This document shows positions 35,061 to 47,112 of a stretch of DNA of 64,000 bases, in pieces. The notes beneath the pieces are model-generated. The model was not told the origin of the DNA, did no database searches, and was given only the letters and a program-made list of their open reading frames with translations. Position 1 is the first letter of the stretch. Every line of letters starts with the position of its first letter. The stretch spans positions 496,001 through 560,000 of the forward strand of contig JANJXV010000192.1 of NCBI GenBank assembly GCA_024803745.1. The letters are read 5' to 3'. Position numbers and translations under genes: made by a program. This DNA comes from Megascapheus bottae. Its lineage: Eukaryota; Chordata; Mammalia; Rodentia; Geomyidae.

Positions 35061-36437
35061 GATGTGAACCACAGTAGGCAAGCAATATATGTGGCCTGAA
35101 TGAGCATCTATTAATAGCTTGCCAATATTAGGTTTATGTATCTGTTTAATAAAGAAATCTTAAGAATGTGTTGAATCTAAGTAACTTTATAAAGGCTCCC
35201 CATGTGCTAAGGGTCAGTACACTTATGTTTCCCATAATCCTTGACTGAATGACAACTAGCTGTCATTCACTTGAAAAAGCCGGGACGATAACAGTGACTG
35301 CAATCTTTCCACAACACTGATCTCTGTAGCACTTGTCAGATATAATTGATTTGCCAAGGTAAGCAAGAATCTAAGGCTTCATCTGGATTTTTCTATTTTT
35401 CCTTTGTAATATTTATTTTCCAGAAACCTGACTTACATGGTTTCCATGGAAATGAGTGAAATGGTGAAGCACAGAGCTTTCAAAAGAGTGCCACAATGAA
35501 AGGAAAAGTTATTTTTGTTAATCATTTATTTAAAAATATTGATCAATAACACTATATAGAAGGTACTATAGAAAAAAGTTGAGTGTTAAGAGTCTAATTC
35601 ATATCATAGTATATAAATACTGTGAAAAGCCTATTTCAATGAATAAAGTAGACATAAGGGAAAAGTCTCTATATACTGACTTACTGGTTTATGTAAATGA
35701 ATATATTATGAATCAAGTTTAATTGGTAGATATACGTACAGATGTTTATTGTCTTAGCCTGACGTCTTATAATACATTTTCTTGATACTTTCAACTCTAA
35801 GCCTCTGCTCTTTTTCAAACTCAATATGCAGTAAACAATTAAATGGTTAGATAAATAAATGAGATAGAAATGAATTGGACACCTCTAAATATAAATGTTA
35901 GATGCACCCAAGAGAGGAGCAGCATTGGCTCTACTGGCTACTGGTATCAGGAAAAGCAGGTACAGAGCTGTGGCACAGCAAAGCACTTACAGCAGGAAGG
36001 AGACATAAAACCAATAGCGAAGAGTCCCAGGAAACACTTGCTATCATGTCTGGCAGAGAAAAGCCTAGGGGCTATAGACTGATTCCCTCGTGAAAAGCAA
36101 ACACCAAAGACAAAACTCTTTCAACACTCTATGCTATTTCTAATTACATTTTTATTATTTGGATGTTATATAGCAATTTTCTTTCCCAAATTAACTGTTT
36201 TTAAGTTGGCTTCATTCACATTATCTGCAATAGTGACAGTAATTCAGTAGAACAATGTCCTATAAAATCAGACTATGATAGTAGACTATACTTATGAAAG
36301 TCCTTATGATTTCAAACTGAATTATTTGTTTGATGGCTATTGTCATATTAGAATGCTGCTCCTTGATTCTTCTTAATGATTTTTACTGATATGCATGATG
36401 TATAGTTTTCTTTGTGCTCAAAAACTGCTTTTCTGCA
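35061..36437. other. Unrecognised AT-rich DNA, no gene seen
   Basis: No named repeat or exon is recognised. Confidence 0.5.
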
Positions 36438-36685
36438 GGCTCTGGGGCTTGAAGTCAGGGTCCGGGTGCTGTCCCGAGCCCATTCGTGCTCAACGCTAGC
36501 TCTCTTACCACTTAAGGCACAGTGCCATTTCCACTATTACTGAACGGTTGATTGGAAAGAAGAGTCTCTCAGGCTCTTCTTCCTGGGCTAGCTTCAAACC
36601 TTGATCTTCAGATCTCAGCCTCCTAAGAAGCTTCGAGTATATTACAAACAAGCACCATCAGCATCCAGCTCCAAAACTAATTTTA
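36438..36685 (-). mobile_element. Composite 7SL/ID-like SINE, near full length
   Basis: The antisense tail, linker and head are all present in order: gggtgctgtcccgagccc, then gaagagtctctcaggctctt, then cagcctcctaagaagcttcg. It is moderately diverged. Confidence 0.82.
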
Positions 36686-37549
36686 AGCAATCTTTTGTCA
36701 TTTTCAGAACTGAAAGTGACAAAGACTCGGATCTAAGGTGTAACCTACTTATAGTTCACCAGCTCTCTGAACACGAGAGATGATTCCCAAGTTACATTTT
36801 CTTAGATGATTTTAAGAATGCAAAGAAACCCTCAATTTCACTCTAAATGTTTAAGGCCTGACTGGAATTCTAGAAGTCTTTTCCATAAGAAACGGAAATT
36901 TTCTTCTACCCTAACATAAATGGGTTAAAATGCTACTTCTGAGGCCCCTACAATTACAACTTACTTGGGTTTGATACGTTCCGATTATACCTCCAAGAAT
37001 ATGTTATCAGGTCAATAAATAATACAAAGCACCTTTTCCTTGCTAAGAAAGGACAAGGAAAGTAACACCTTCTGGAGATAGTGAAGGTACTAGGAGATGA
37101 GGGTAATGTTCAAAGGATTATACATGGTGTTTGAAGCTACCTGCCCAACAGAATAACCAATACTACCTGGGAAGACCTGCATTTGATCACTCAGGCCTCA
37201 CTGCTCACGACCATTATTAAATATTCTCTTAGTTTCTCAGCAGGCTGCTTTGAAGTTGCCACATGGAACATTTTTCTGCATAAAGAATTATAATTCACAA
37301 AAATGAAATGCTGATATGTAGCTACAAGATGAAAGCAGATATTAATCTGCATACCGCTCAACTGCTCACTGACCTTGGGTTAAGGTTTATTTCTATCATA
37401 TATACTGCTTATCTCTTGAGAAGTTCATTTTACCAGCAGTCAGCACAGCCTTTTGACCATAGGGATGTATTAGATACAGGGGAAATAACCAAATAATACT
37501 GGATACAGTTATGTGTGAGCAAACCAAAAATATAAAGAATGTTTTCTGG
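36686..37549. other. Unrecognised DNA, no gene seen
   Basis: No exon or clear repeat is recognised. Confidence 0.45.
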
Positions 37550-38035
37550 AAACATAAGGACCTGGGAAAAATGTGTTAAGTAATGTAAATCAGGTCCAGA
37601 GAGAAGAAAGGATGCATCTTTTCTCCTATAAGTGGAACACAAAATTAATTCATAGATATATCAGTAATCACTCTGGGGTAGTATACAAGTGTACATAAGT
37701 GTATGAATCAAACTATGATAGATTCAGGGAAAAAGTCAAAGGATAAAATTCCTTAGAAAGTCTAACTCACAGTTCAACAAAATAATGCCAGAAAATATGG
37801 AAGGAAGTATTAAGGAAAGCAGGATAAGGACAAATGAAAACAGGAAGAAGGAAGGATGCAGTTACAAAACCAAATATATGTCTTACAAAATTGGGAAAAC
37901 TGAGGGAAGGTTAGGATTGAGAGGGATGGGTGGGAATGTTGAAAGGGTGACACTGATCAAGATGCAGGGTATTCATAAATGACTTTGTTGAATGGGAACT
38001 CCTTTGTACAACTACTTTAAAATTATAAAAATTTA
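37550..38035 (+). mobile_element. L1 3' UTR, sense, older type
   Basis: Sense phrases typical of an L1 3' UTR are present: gatgcatcttttctcctata, a phrase with gtacataagtgt, and near the end ttgaatgggaactcctttgt followed by an A/T-rich end. It differs from the young 3' UTR type at 42191-42627, so it belongs to another subfamily. A 65-codon frame inside it is not a gene. Confidence 0.65.
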
Positions 38036-38879
38036 CATTTTAAATTTAAAAAGTATTTTCTTATATAATTACTAATTTTCAAAGTTAGAATAAGTGAAAA
38101 TCCTTTTCTTCAGGTATGTCATGTTTGCTGAAAAGTTGATAAGCAAAACATTCCCTGAGTCAAAATAAAATTATGAAACCACTATGTTGTGAGTGTTCAA
38201 ACAGAAAGCATGAACACAGCACAGATGTCAGTCCACAAAAGAATTCTAGACACAACTAAAAAGAGGTGTAGCAAAATGAACTGAATTGATTCATGTCTAT
38301 GAAAATCTAAGATTCCCATGGAATTCTCTAACTTGTGAGGGACAACAAGCATATCTTTAGGTAGGAGTCCAAACACAGACACATACGTACATTGAAAAGA
38401 TCTTGTGGATCAATTATAAGCATAAGAATTTATGAAATCATGTGGAGATTTATGGAATTATCTTTAAACAATTACTAACCCTTCATCCTAAACAATTCAA
38501 AAAGGCAGTCATTAATATTTACTATGGCTAAGACTTACATAAGAAGCATAAATAAACCACATTTTTGCATTCTTATTAGGAAGCCAGATACATCAAGGGT
38601 TTATACTGCTACATCACAGAAAATAAACAATTATAATACACAACATCATTATAATAACACACATAGCCATATGATTATACCAATACATGCAGGAAAGTTA
38701 TGTGATATTTAAAATATAATATCAAATCATAATAAAAATAAAGAAGAACCCATATCCACATAACTATGTCCATTCATGAGGCAGTAGCTAACTTACACAC
38801 TGAGGAAAAGCTGGGAACTTTCTTGATAAGATCTGGAACATGATAGGGAAGAACACACATTGGAGATAGGACAGCCTTT

Positions 38880-39215
38880 TAAATAAATGGTACTCAGAAA
38901 GTTGGAGATTTACATATCAGAAAACAAAATCAAAACCACTTACAAGCCACAAAAATCAGGTCATAATATATTAAAGCCCTAAACATGAGACATAAAACTT
39001 CTACAATAGTAAATAGGAGAAATGCCTCTGTACACTGGAATAGGAAAGGACACAGTTGGATGAGACCTACAAAGCAGAGAACACCAAAGCAAAAATTTAA
39101 AAATGGCATTACCTCAAACTAAAATGCTTCTTCCCAGCTAAGGAAATAATCAACAAAGTGAAGAGCCAATCTGAAGAATGGGGAAAAAAATCTGTCAATA
39201 TATATTTGAAAATGG
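38880..39215 (+). mobile_element. L1 ORF2 C-terminal remnant, sense
   Basis: The order of phrases follows the ORF2 C-terminal region: ttaaagccctaaacatgaga, a segment with aatgcctctgtacactgg, then ggcattacctcaaactaaaa and aaataatcaacaaagtgaag. Frames are interrupted. It lies downstream of the L1 3' end at 37550-38035 in the same orientation, so the two are not one continuous element. Confidence 0.75.
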
Positions 39216-41940
39216 GTTATATATACAGTGTGTGTGAGGAAGTCTAAACACTCAGCCAGAACAAGCAGATTCTGTTCCGAAGAAGCCAGGTCTGATTCTG
39301 CTCAAAAAAGCCAAGAGAATTTCCACAAAGAAAGTGATGCTTTTAGTAAGTCATGCTGTAAAAGAATCAGTATGGAAAGGACTGCAACTATGAAATCCAT
39401 AATTAATCTGAGAATTATGCAAAGTCCAATATTAGAAAGCAGAAGGTGAGAAAAAGTGATGTGGCAACTGTAGAGTCAGAATTGGTTGTCTTGTTTCAAC
39501 TATTTCATCAGCTAAATCAAGATATAGTGGTTTAAATACCAACTCAATTTGAAGTAGAGGTAAGTAACAATCAAGGAGCAATCGATATGATTTTAATTGT
39601 CTACTGGGAAAGAAGAGAAAAAATTGAAATTAAGGGTATACTACTTGTTCTTTCATAAAGTGTTACCATCATCCAAGATAGGAAATAAAGGGAATTGGAA
39701 GGAAATAGTGAATTTTATTTTTACCATTTTAAGTTTTGAGTCAAAGAATTAGGTGCTCTGAATTACACTGAAGTGAATCCCAGGAGATGGGTGCGGGGCA
39801 GGGGACATGTGGTTGGAAGAAGCAGCTCAAGATGATCATTGAAATTTTGACAGTACCATGTGGGAACAAGGGCAGAAGAGGAGGAAATGGCAGAAGAGAG
39901 AACCAAAGATACTAAAGGTTGACAAATAGAGAGAGATCACAATGTGGAAAGGAATGAAAGGTGTAGAAGAAAGGAAGAGACAGGAAGTAGAATTGTTTTC
40001 TGAAAGGCAAGAAATAATTCCTTCAAGCATAAAAGTGAAAGGGCTTCTTCAGACTGTGAAAAACGGAGGGAAGTTAATTCAAAAGACATACTAAAATTGG
40101 TCCCTGGATTTAATCTATAAGCCACCAGACATGCATTGATGGCTGAATAGTGCGAAGGAAGTGGTGGTGTGGAAACTATCATACTGCAGCGATGGAAGAT
40201 GCTGGCTAAAGGAAGCCTGGCCAATCGTGTTAAATATGAGTGGAGGTTTTCTGTTAAGCTGTTCCTTTTTTCCAAAGGACAGATAAATAGGAACATCGTA
40301 GTGTGCTTGTAAATAAACATGATTTTAAACAATTCAAGGATAAATTGTTTGCTATTTGGGTTTTGAAATTTGTAATATTCAAATTTACCCAGAGTAACAC
40401 AGTTAAAGGTGCATGTCAACACTTGTGAGTTATTTCCTCATATCTAAATGGTTGCCATTTGCAACCACTTTCAAGTGTATTTGCTCAACAAATGCATGCT
40501 ATTTGAGGAATCTACAGTGCCCAAACCATTCAAATCTGAGAAATAGGAGCTGGCTCAACCTACTGAAAGACCGCCAGGTACTAGGTTGTATTTGTAGTCA
40601 TGTGGTACTTAAGAAAATGAACCTTATTTAACCAAGAAGTCTCAGTAAAATCAAGAGCTGTTGGCTAAAATTTTGCATACACACTAGTCTTCTTTTTAAT
40701 CAATGTCTTTTCATCCTTTTAGGTGCTGTGATCTTTCCCATAAAGAAAACTTGGAAAACTATTCCCACAAAGCAGAATTAAATCACCAGTGAGAAGAATT
40801 ATTCATGGAAGGAGTAAGGGTGATTACTGGAAATCATTCTGGGCCATGCTCCATACTGTCTAGTGCACTCTGGAGGGATTATTACATCCATAAGCTGACT
40901 TCTTACTCAGCAGGCTATCTTACAGTTCTCTAATGGCAAAAGCTAACTTGAGAACATCTGATGGTAATGCAAATTACACCATAAAAAACAATGCAAATGA
41001 ATTTTAGTTAGTGGAGAATCAATTGATTCTCCTTGTAGAATTCATAATAACCAAGACATTCATGTCATATTTGATATTGATAACTTTCTGAATTGATTAG
41101 TAAATTATTTCTTCATTTTTACATGTACTGCAGTCATATGCAGACACACATCAATTTTTCAAGTTGAATCAGACCTCATTTAAATTTTATACTGTTCCTC
41201 CATTACCAGTAAGGGAAATGAAGAATTTGGTATATTATTATATGTTAAACTTTTAACACAGTCATGAATTCTGTTTCTAAAACACCGAGTAGTTGGGCAA
41301 TTGAAATAAGCACACTTTTAAGACCAGCACAAAATTTTTTCCTACAGTACTTACAATTAAACCTCATTTTAGTAACATCACAATATTAGTGAAAAAAGTC
41401 TTAGTCTCTCTTTCAGATAGATATACTAATTAAGTATATTCACTTCATCAAACAAAATAGTGGGATTAGATCAATGCTGTGCATATTTGTACAAATAATA
41501 TAACCTTCACTTTTTGTGAGGAAAGGAATGCTCTACCAAATGAGGACTAGTTAAAATGTGGAAGAATATACCCTTGGTCGTGGTGTAGCTATTTTTACAA
41601 TGAAACCTGAACTTTGTCTAACAAGTTCCCTGGGGAATTAAGAGAAAAACACATTGAAATAGAGAATATAAATTTTAGCACAAAATTACATGGACTAACT
41701 TTAGACTTTAGAGTAAATATTCACATTGTATACAACAGGACTGAATTTCTCATGAATAAAATATACAAAATTATCAATACTTAATTTTGTCTAGAAAGTA
41801 AAACGCATAATTGCCCAAACATTTCTCACTGGTTTTGAAAATGTACATGATACTTCAGATGATGACAGTTTTTGGTATTGGAAATGATTATACAATAAAT
41901 TCTAACTGGTCTGAAAAAAAAGAAAGTAAAGTGCAGAGGA
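39216..41940. other. Unrecognised AT-rich DNA, no gene seen
   Basis: The longest open frame in the window, 161 codons on the minus strand at 39937-40422, lies here. It shows no recognisable domain, it is antisense to purine-rich DNA, and a frame of this length is not surprising in 64 kb, so it is not called as a gene. Confidence 0.5.
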
Positions 41941-41953
41941 AAGCAATTCATGA

Positions 41954-42733
41954 GGGGCCGATAGCATGGCCTAGTGGTTGAGTGTTTCTCTAACATTCAT
42001 GAAGCCTTTGGTTTGATTCCTTAGTACCACATAAACAGGAAAAAGCTGGAAGTGCCCAAGGTTTCTACCGATTATGACGAATGAGGGAAACCATTGAGCC
42101 TAAGTTCCTTTGAGTCTGGCTTACTTCACTTAATATGATTTTTTCTAAGTCTTTCCATTTCCTAACAAATGGGGCGATGTCATTCTTTCTGGGCTCTACT
42201 AGCAGAGATTTGCAGTAGATTTGCAATAGAGCAAAATCTTGATACGTAAGGACATATAATGTGAAGCTAATTGAAAGGACCTCCAGGATAGTGAAACAAA
42301 AGCCATATAATGAATGATTGTTGTCCTTAATGTACTATGCTGTCTCTCATCTCCTTTGCTGTCCCATGGTTATCTCATATTGGTATAGTATCTCACTTTG
42401 TTATCTGATATATTGAATTTATTTGTATTTGGATATTTGAAATTTGATAGGGAAGGGGGGAAAACCAAGACGGGTGGGGGGTGTGGGGGGGGGAGGGAAA
42501 CGGGTGCCAAGACATGTGAAAGGGTATCAATGTATGTGAATTAATGCACCTTGTATCTGGCAAATATCATGTAACCCTTTTTAGTAATTACAATAAAAAT
42601 AATAATAATAATAAAAATACCACAAAAAAAAAGCTGGAAGTGGTGCTGTGGCTGTGGTAGAGTGCTAGCCTAGAGAAAAACACAAGGACAGTGCCCAGGC
42701 ACTGAGTTCAAGCCCAGGACTGCCCAAAGGAAG
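41954..42733 (+). mobile_element. Dimeric tRNA-derived (ID-like) SINE split by an L1
   Basis: The sense head is at 41954-42054, with A box TGGCCTAGTGGTTGAGTG and B box GGTTTGATTCC. The second half is at 42628-42733, with TGTGGTAGAGTGCTAGCC and GAGTTCAAGCCC. Its own target-site duplications are aagcaattcatgag at 41941-41954 and aagcaattaatgaag at 42734-42748. The two halves are separated by an L1 at 42055-42627. Confidence 0.88.
42055..42627 (+). mobile_element. Young L1 3' end with 5' inversion (twin priming)
   Basis: The insertion is bounded by an exact 15-base target-site duplication, aaaaagctggaagtg, at 42040-42054 and 42628-42642. Its right part, 42191-42627, is sense L1 3' UTR ending in an A-rich tail with AAT repeats. 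Its left part, 42055-42190, is the adjoining upstream L1 segment in reverse orientation, as comparison with the uninverted antisense copy at 46329-46842 shows. The joint keeps all L1 sequence and shares only three bases (CCC/GGG). This is the classical twin-priming product. No ORF remains. Confidence 0.93.
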
Positions 42734-42855
42734 AAGCAATTAATGAAGAAAACATGTATATCTAAGTCATCAATGCCATAGAAATGATTTATTTCATGGA
42801 ATACATTTTGACTCATATGTCAAGAATTTTTGTGACTCAGGAAATGCATTATTTG

Positions 42856-42971
42856 GGGCTGGGAGCATAGCCTAGCAGTAGAGTGCTTACCTAGTATTCT
42901 CAAAGCCCTAGGTTCAATTCCTCAGAACCACATACTTAGAAAAAGCCAGAAGTGGTACTGTGGCTCAAGTG
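42856..42971 (+). mobile_element. Dimeric tRNA-derived (ID-like) SINE, 3'-shortened
   Basis: The sense head has A box TAGCCTAGCAGTAGAGTG and B box AGGTTCAATTCC, then the linker and the first part of the second half (gtggctcaagtgg). The rest of the second half is absent. Confidence 0.82.
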
Positions 42972-43805
42972 GAAAAGATTATTTTCACCCAGTATAATCT
43001 CAGTTGCAATCAAACTATAAACAAATGGCTTTGTCCTAACAGACATGTATTTCCAGTTTTCACATCCTTATAGTCTACAACGTTACAAAACTAATGTAAA
43101 TAAACATAGTAACCATAAAGGCTTTTTCTTGCACTCAAATGGCATAGCAGTATTCATTTTATATACTCATTAGAAAAGTTCCACAGAAATTCAATACTGT
43201 TGTCAGAGGATGCTTGGAAAATGGTGGCTCTATTGAACACCAACCTGGTTAACCTGTTTTCATCAGCAGTAGCTGAGAATAGCAGGAGGACAGGACCTAC
43301 GAGAGACAAGCAAGGTTCTATCTCCTTTATCCATGCAAAGGAGGCACAGTTTCTCTGCATCAGAGGCAAATTTTGACAACAGCGTCATAGATGCTAGAGG
43401 GTTCTTGCAGGCCTGAATTTGTAGCCCATAACTCATCTAGTAATTACAGGAAAAGTAAATGGAAAGCACCCAGTGCCTGACACTGGAAGATGAAAGAAGA
43501 ACGGAAGTAAGAATGTTCACTTCAGAACATCCAGAGGTGACAGACTACTGCCAACTACTGTAACCTCAGGTCTCATGTGTGAAGAGCAAAGCAACTTATA
43601 TTCCTTAGAAGTTCCGTCCATTAACGTACTGAGGAAGTAGTGTGAAAAAAATTACCACAAGTTCAATGGAACCCAACTTTAAATAAGATCATAAGAGTAC
43701 ATCAATATATTTAAGAAAAGAATAAAGCAAGTTCCTGGAAACTGACTACATCATCATAACAAGAAGGTATAACAAAAGACATGGGAATCTCTTATCTACT
43801 TTTCT
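42972..43805. other. Unrecognised DNA, no gene seen
   Basis: No exon or repeat is recognised. Confidence 0.45.
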
Positions 43806-43911
43806 TAAAAGCCACAAGTGGTGCTGTGGCTCAAGTGAGAGAGCTCTAGCCTTGAGAAAGCCCAAGGACAGTGCTCAGGCCTCTGAGTTCAAGACCCAGC
43901 ACTGGAAAAAA
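43806..43911 (+). mobile_element. Second half of a dimeric tRNA-derived SINE
   Basis: Only the linker and second tRNA-like half are present: gccacaagtggtgctgtggc, ctctagccttgagaaagccc and the ID-like end, followed by an A-run. It may be a 5'-truncated insertion. Confidence 0.8.
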
Positions 43912-44279
43912 AATCATCCACATGAACTCTTGTAACAATGTCTGAAACATGATTGATTCTCAATAAATTTGTTGGTGTTGAATGCATAAGCAGGTAAGTG
44001 ATTGAACAAAGTTGACGCATCAAGTAAACTTTGTGGTTCCACATCCTCAATGACATCCTCAATTTTAGTATGGTGCTGATCTCTTTTACAAACTACCAGA
44101 AGGCATGGTGGAATTTGTGTAGGGTGACTGCCGTGAACAGTGAGTGCTGAAATTGTGGTCTTTCATTCAGCAAAAGTCAGTGAATGCCAGGCAGACGCCA
44201 TGCCTGTGATAGACAGCCTTGTTTGTGCACAATCACTTTCTTGAACCTTTCCCACATTTCCTTGTAGGCAGAGTATCAT

Positions 44280-44640
44280 TCTTGCTCCAGTGATTTCAGG
44301 CTCGGTCCAGTCACTTGCTACAGCCAGCAGAAAGCCCCTGGCTGTGATTTTTTGCTGCCTCTGGGCACAAGTGGGAAGGGGAGTGGTATGGTGTGCTGAT
44401 CCCTGGCTCTGAGAAATGCATCATGGGAGCAGCATGCTCCAGATGGTGATGGGCTGTATCTTCAGCTTGGGCTCTGAGTGAAAAGACATACGGAATGCAG
44501 GCGATCCCATCAGGATGAAAGCTTTCCACAGCCTCATAACGTGAACCAAAAAAATCATTTTTGTTACATGCCTCTGGATATACTGGGGTTGTTTCTGCTG
44601 CATAATAACTAGAGAATAGCATTAACTATTTCAGTGTCTA
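44280..44640 (-). repeat. Possible ancient interspersed repeat, unnamed
   Basis: Read on the minus strand, the block has the look of a common ancient mammalian repeat I cannot name with confidence. It has a segment around gttatgaggctgtggaaagc, another around ctgaagatacagcccatcac, and a run resembling caagtgactggaccgagcct. It contains open frames of 103 and 60 codons on the minus strand without recognisable domains. A decayed processed pseudogene is the alternative. Confidence 0.35.
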
Positions 44641-45597
44641 CTGTGAATGCTGGAAAAGATGAGAACACATTATTCGTGGTCATATCTGCATCCCAGAGGC
44701 CAGAGCCACATGTCTGGTAGCCTGGTGACATTTGTCAAATGAAAGGGATTATACAAATATCACAAATGCCTGTAACGAGCTTGAGAAGCCTGAACCTCAT
44801 CTGTCAGCACTTTGCAACAGCTTCGCATTGCCATGAGCAAACCCTTTCCAGGGAGTATGCCCTGCATTTCCCATCCAGCAGGCAGACATTGCTATAATGT
44901 CAATTCTTCTTTCCCTCAGCCACCATACTTGAGTGAGAGTGTGATTGCCTGGGTGGGTATGTGTGGGTGAGTTCACTGCTGGTGTGGTATCATCAGTACA
45001 TTCCCATACTCATAGTCAGCAGGATTCTCACCAGCTCTACTCTTCTGTGAGCCCATACTTCTTCTTAAAATTTGGTCAGAGTATAATGCCTGCTGAAGTC
45101 CTTTTAATTATTCTTCTCTATACCTTCTTACTATCAGAAGAAGCTTATTTAGAAGGAACCAGGGCTTAATGAGCTATTTTATCCAAACTAGCCACATAGC
45201 AAGTAACAAGTCTCACACTGCTTTGATAACTCAATGTATATACTCCAGCAGAAAGACCAGTTTAAAAATTCTGAAACTGTTCTATCAAACCACTAGCAGA
45301 AAGAACATTAATATTCAGAAAGTGTTGAGTAAAAACAGGACTAACCATCTGATAATGAATCATCAGTTAATTTGTACACACACGGGAGCACTGGCACTTA
45401 CCTTGCATTGTCCAGTGCTTCAAAAGGTGAGAAAAGCTGCAAGGACAACCTTGGAGAAATTCACTTCTACCTTCAACCATAATCCCCGGAAAGTCCAATG
45501 ACCTTAGGACGATACATAATTTCTTTGGCTGTCAATTAGGACTCATCTCTATAGTGTTGTCTACCTCTCAAATGTTATGATTTCCTAAGTTCTGGAA
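44641..45597. other. Unrecognised DNA, no gene seen
   Basis: No named repeat or exon is recognised. A 110-codon frame at 45169-45501 shows no domain. Confidence 0.45.
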
Positions 45598-45599
45598 GC

Positions 45600-45670
45600 A
45601 TCCCATTTATACAGGTAATAGGTGCATTAATTGTTGAACCTTGATACCCCTTCCCATGTTTTTATTCTCT
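45600..45670 (-). mobile_element. Small L1 3' UTR fragment
   Basis: The antisense phrase aataggtgcattaattgttg and gaaccttgataccccttccc match the L1 3' UTR seen at 46329-46842. Only about 70 bases are left. Confidence 0.6.
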
Positions 45671-45929
45671 ATATAACATTAGTAATCTCAACATGCTTTG
45701 ACATTTTACCTTCTTAAAAATGTATTCTATAATTCAGAGATACTGATAAATGCTGTGTATATTGTGAGAGCTCTCAAAATATTATTCAATAATTTGAATC
45801 AAAGTTTTTATTTTAAGCATTACTGGACCTGTACAGAGCTATATATCATTAGCATCCCAAAGTACTTATTGTATAACATTCTATATAATTTAGTACTTTA
45901 GGGTGACAATCTCTTTCTTTTTTCTTTTT

Positions 45930-46870
45930 TTTAAATTAAAGAATTTTTTAACATTGATTTTTACATTATATTCCAAATGTCATGTTTAACAAACAAGTAT
46001 TCAAGAAGGGAATCTCTATATACAATCACTGGCACATAGATTTTAGAACATAATTAAATTAAGCTGAAGGTTTATATGTCAAAGATACATATTAATATAT
46101 GTAATAAGACATTATGTCCATAGCATATATAGCCCATCATAGATTTTATGTCTATGTAGTTATATTTATATCGCCAAGACCATGTTCATAACCTTGGGTA
46201 CCCAAATATTGCGTCATTACTGGTGTAGTGTTTGGATCTAATATCCATATATTAAGGATACCATATGCCTTTTGTTCCTTTGGTCTTGACTTATCTCAAT
46301 CACAATGATTTGCTCTAATATGTTTCTTTTTTACTATTTTTATTGTAATTAATAAAAGGGTTACATGATATTTGCCAGATAGAAGGTGCATTAATTCACA
46401 TACATTGATACCCTTTCACATGTCTTGGTCCCCATTACCCTACCCCCCACCCCCTCATCTTGGTTTTCCCCCCTTCCCCATCCAATTTCAAATAACCAAA
46501 TACAAATATATCCAATATATCAGATTTCAAAGTGAGGTACTATAATAATATGATATAACCAAGGGACAGCAAAAGAGATGAGAAATAACATAGTACATGA
46601 AGGACAAAAATCATTCATTATATGGCTTTTGTTTCAATATCCTGGAGGTCCTTTCAATTAGCTTCATACTATATGGCCTTTTGTATCAAGGTTTTGCTCT
46701 ATTGCAAATCTCTGCTAGTAGAGCCCAAGGTTTCTACTGATTATGACAAATGAGGGAAACCATTGGGCCTAAGTTCCTTTGAGTCTGGCTTACTTCACTT
46801 AATATGACTTTTTCTAAGTCTTTCCATTTCATAACAAATAGGTCTAATCTGTTTCTTAAAGAGAAAATAA
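45930..46870 (-). mobile_element. Old L1 3' end hosting a younger L1
   Basis: From about 45930 to 46328 the sequence resembles an antisense L1 3' end of another, older type (tgttcctttggtcttgactt, caatcacaatgatttgctct). It resumes for a short distance after 46842. The younger L1 at 46329-46842 lies in it with a target-site duplication. Confidence 0.55.
46329..46842 (-). mobile_element. Young L1 3' end, 5'-truncated
   Basis: A T-run at the left is followed by the antisense L1 3' UTR and a short part beyond it, in the order seen uninverted: a C-rich tract at about 46431-46480, gcaaatctctgctagtagag, then tggcttacttcacttaatat. Target-site duplications are tctaatatgtttctt at 46314-46328 and tctaatctgtttctt at 46843-46857, with one mismatch. 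It is the best reference in this window for the order of L1 3' segments. Confidence 0.88.
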
Positions 46871-46899
46871 ACGGGTTTACTGGGCTGTTGTTTTCAGTT

Positions 46900-47112
46900 T
46901 TTTAATAGGTGGGTCCTGCTTGAAGTAAGGCCTGGTTGCTGTCTATGAGCTTTTCATTCAAGGTTAGTGCTTGAGCCACAACCCCAGTTCTGGTTTTTTT
47001 TCTGGAAGAGATAATAGTCTTATGGATTTGCTGCTGGGATGGCATTTAACCACAATCCTCAGATCTCAGCTTCCTGAGTAGCTAGGATTACAGGTATAAG
47101 CCAGTGGCACCT
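46900..47112 (-). mobile_element. Composite 7SL/ID-like SINE spanning the visible duplication start
   Basis: The antisense ID-like tail (ctgtctatgagcttttcattc, gcttgagccacaacccc), linker (ggaagagataatagtctta) and 7SL-like head (gagtagctaggattacaggt) are present in order. The match to window base 1 starts inside it at 47088 simply because the window cuts copy A there. Confidence 0.82.

Noticed and set aside
39937..40422. Longest open frame, 161 codons on the minus strand
   Set aside because: No recognisable domain, antisense to purine-rich DNA. In AT-rich DNA of 64 kb in six frames, a frame of about this length is expected roughly once by chance (rough estimate with about 6 percent stops per codon). 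No splice context supports it.
44311..44622. 103-codon minus-strand frame as possible processed pseudogene
   Set aside because: I could not match it to a protein family, and the nucleotide pattern looks more like an old interspersed repeat. No A-tail or target-site duplication was found.
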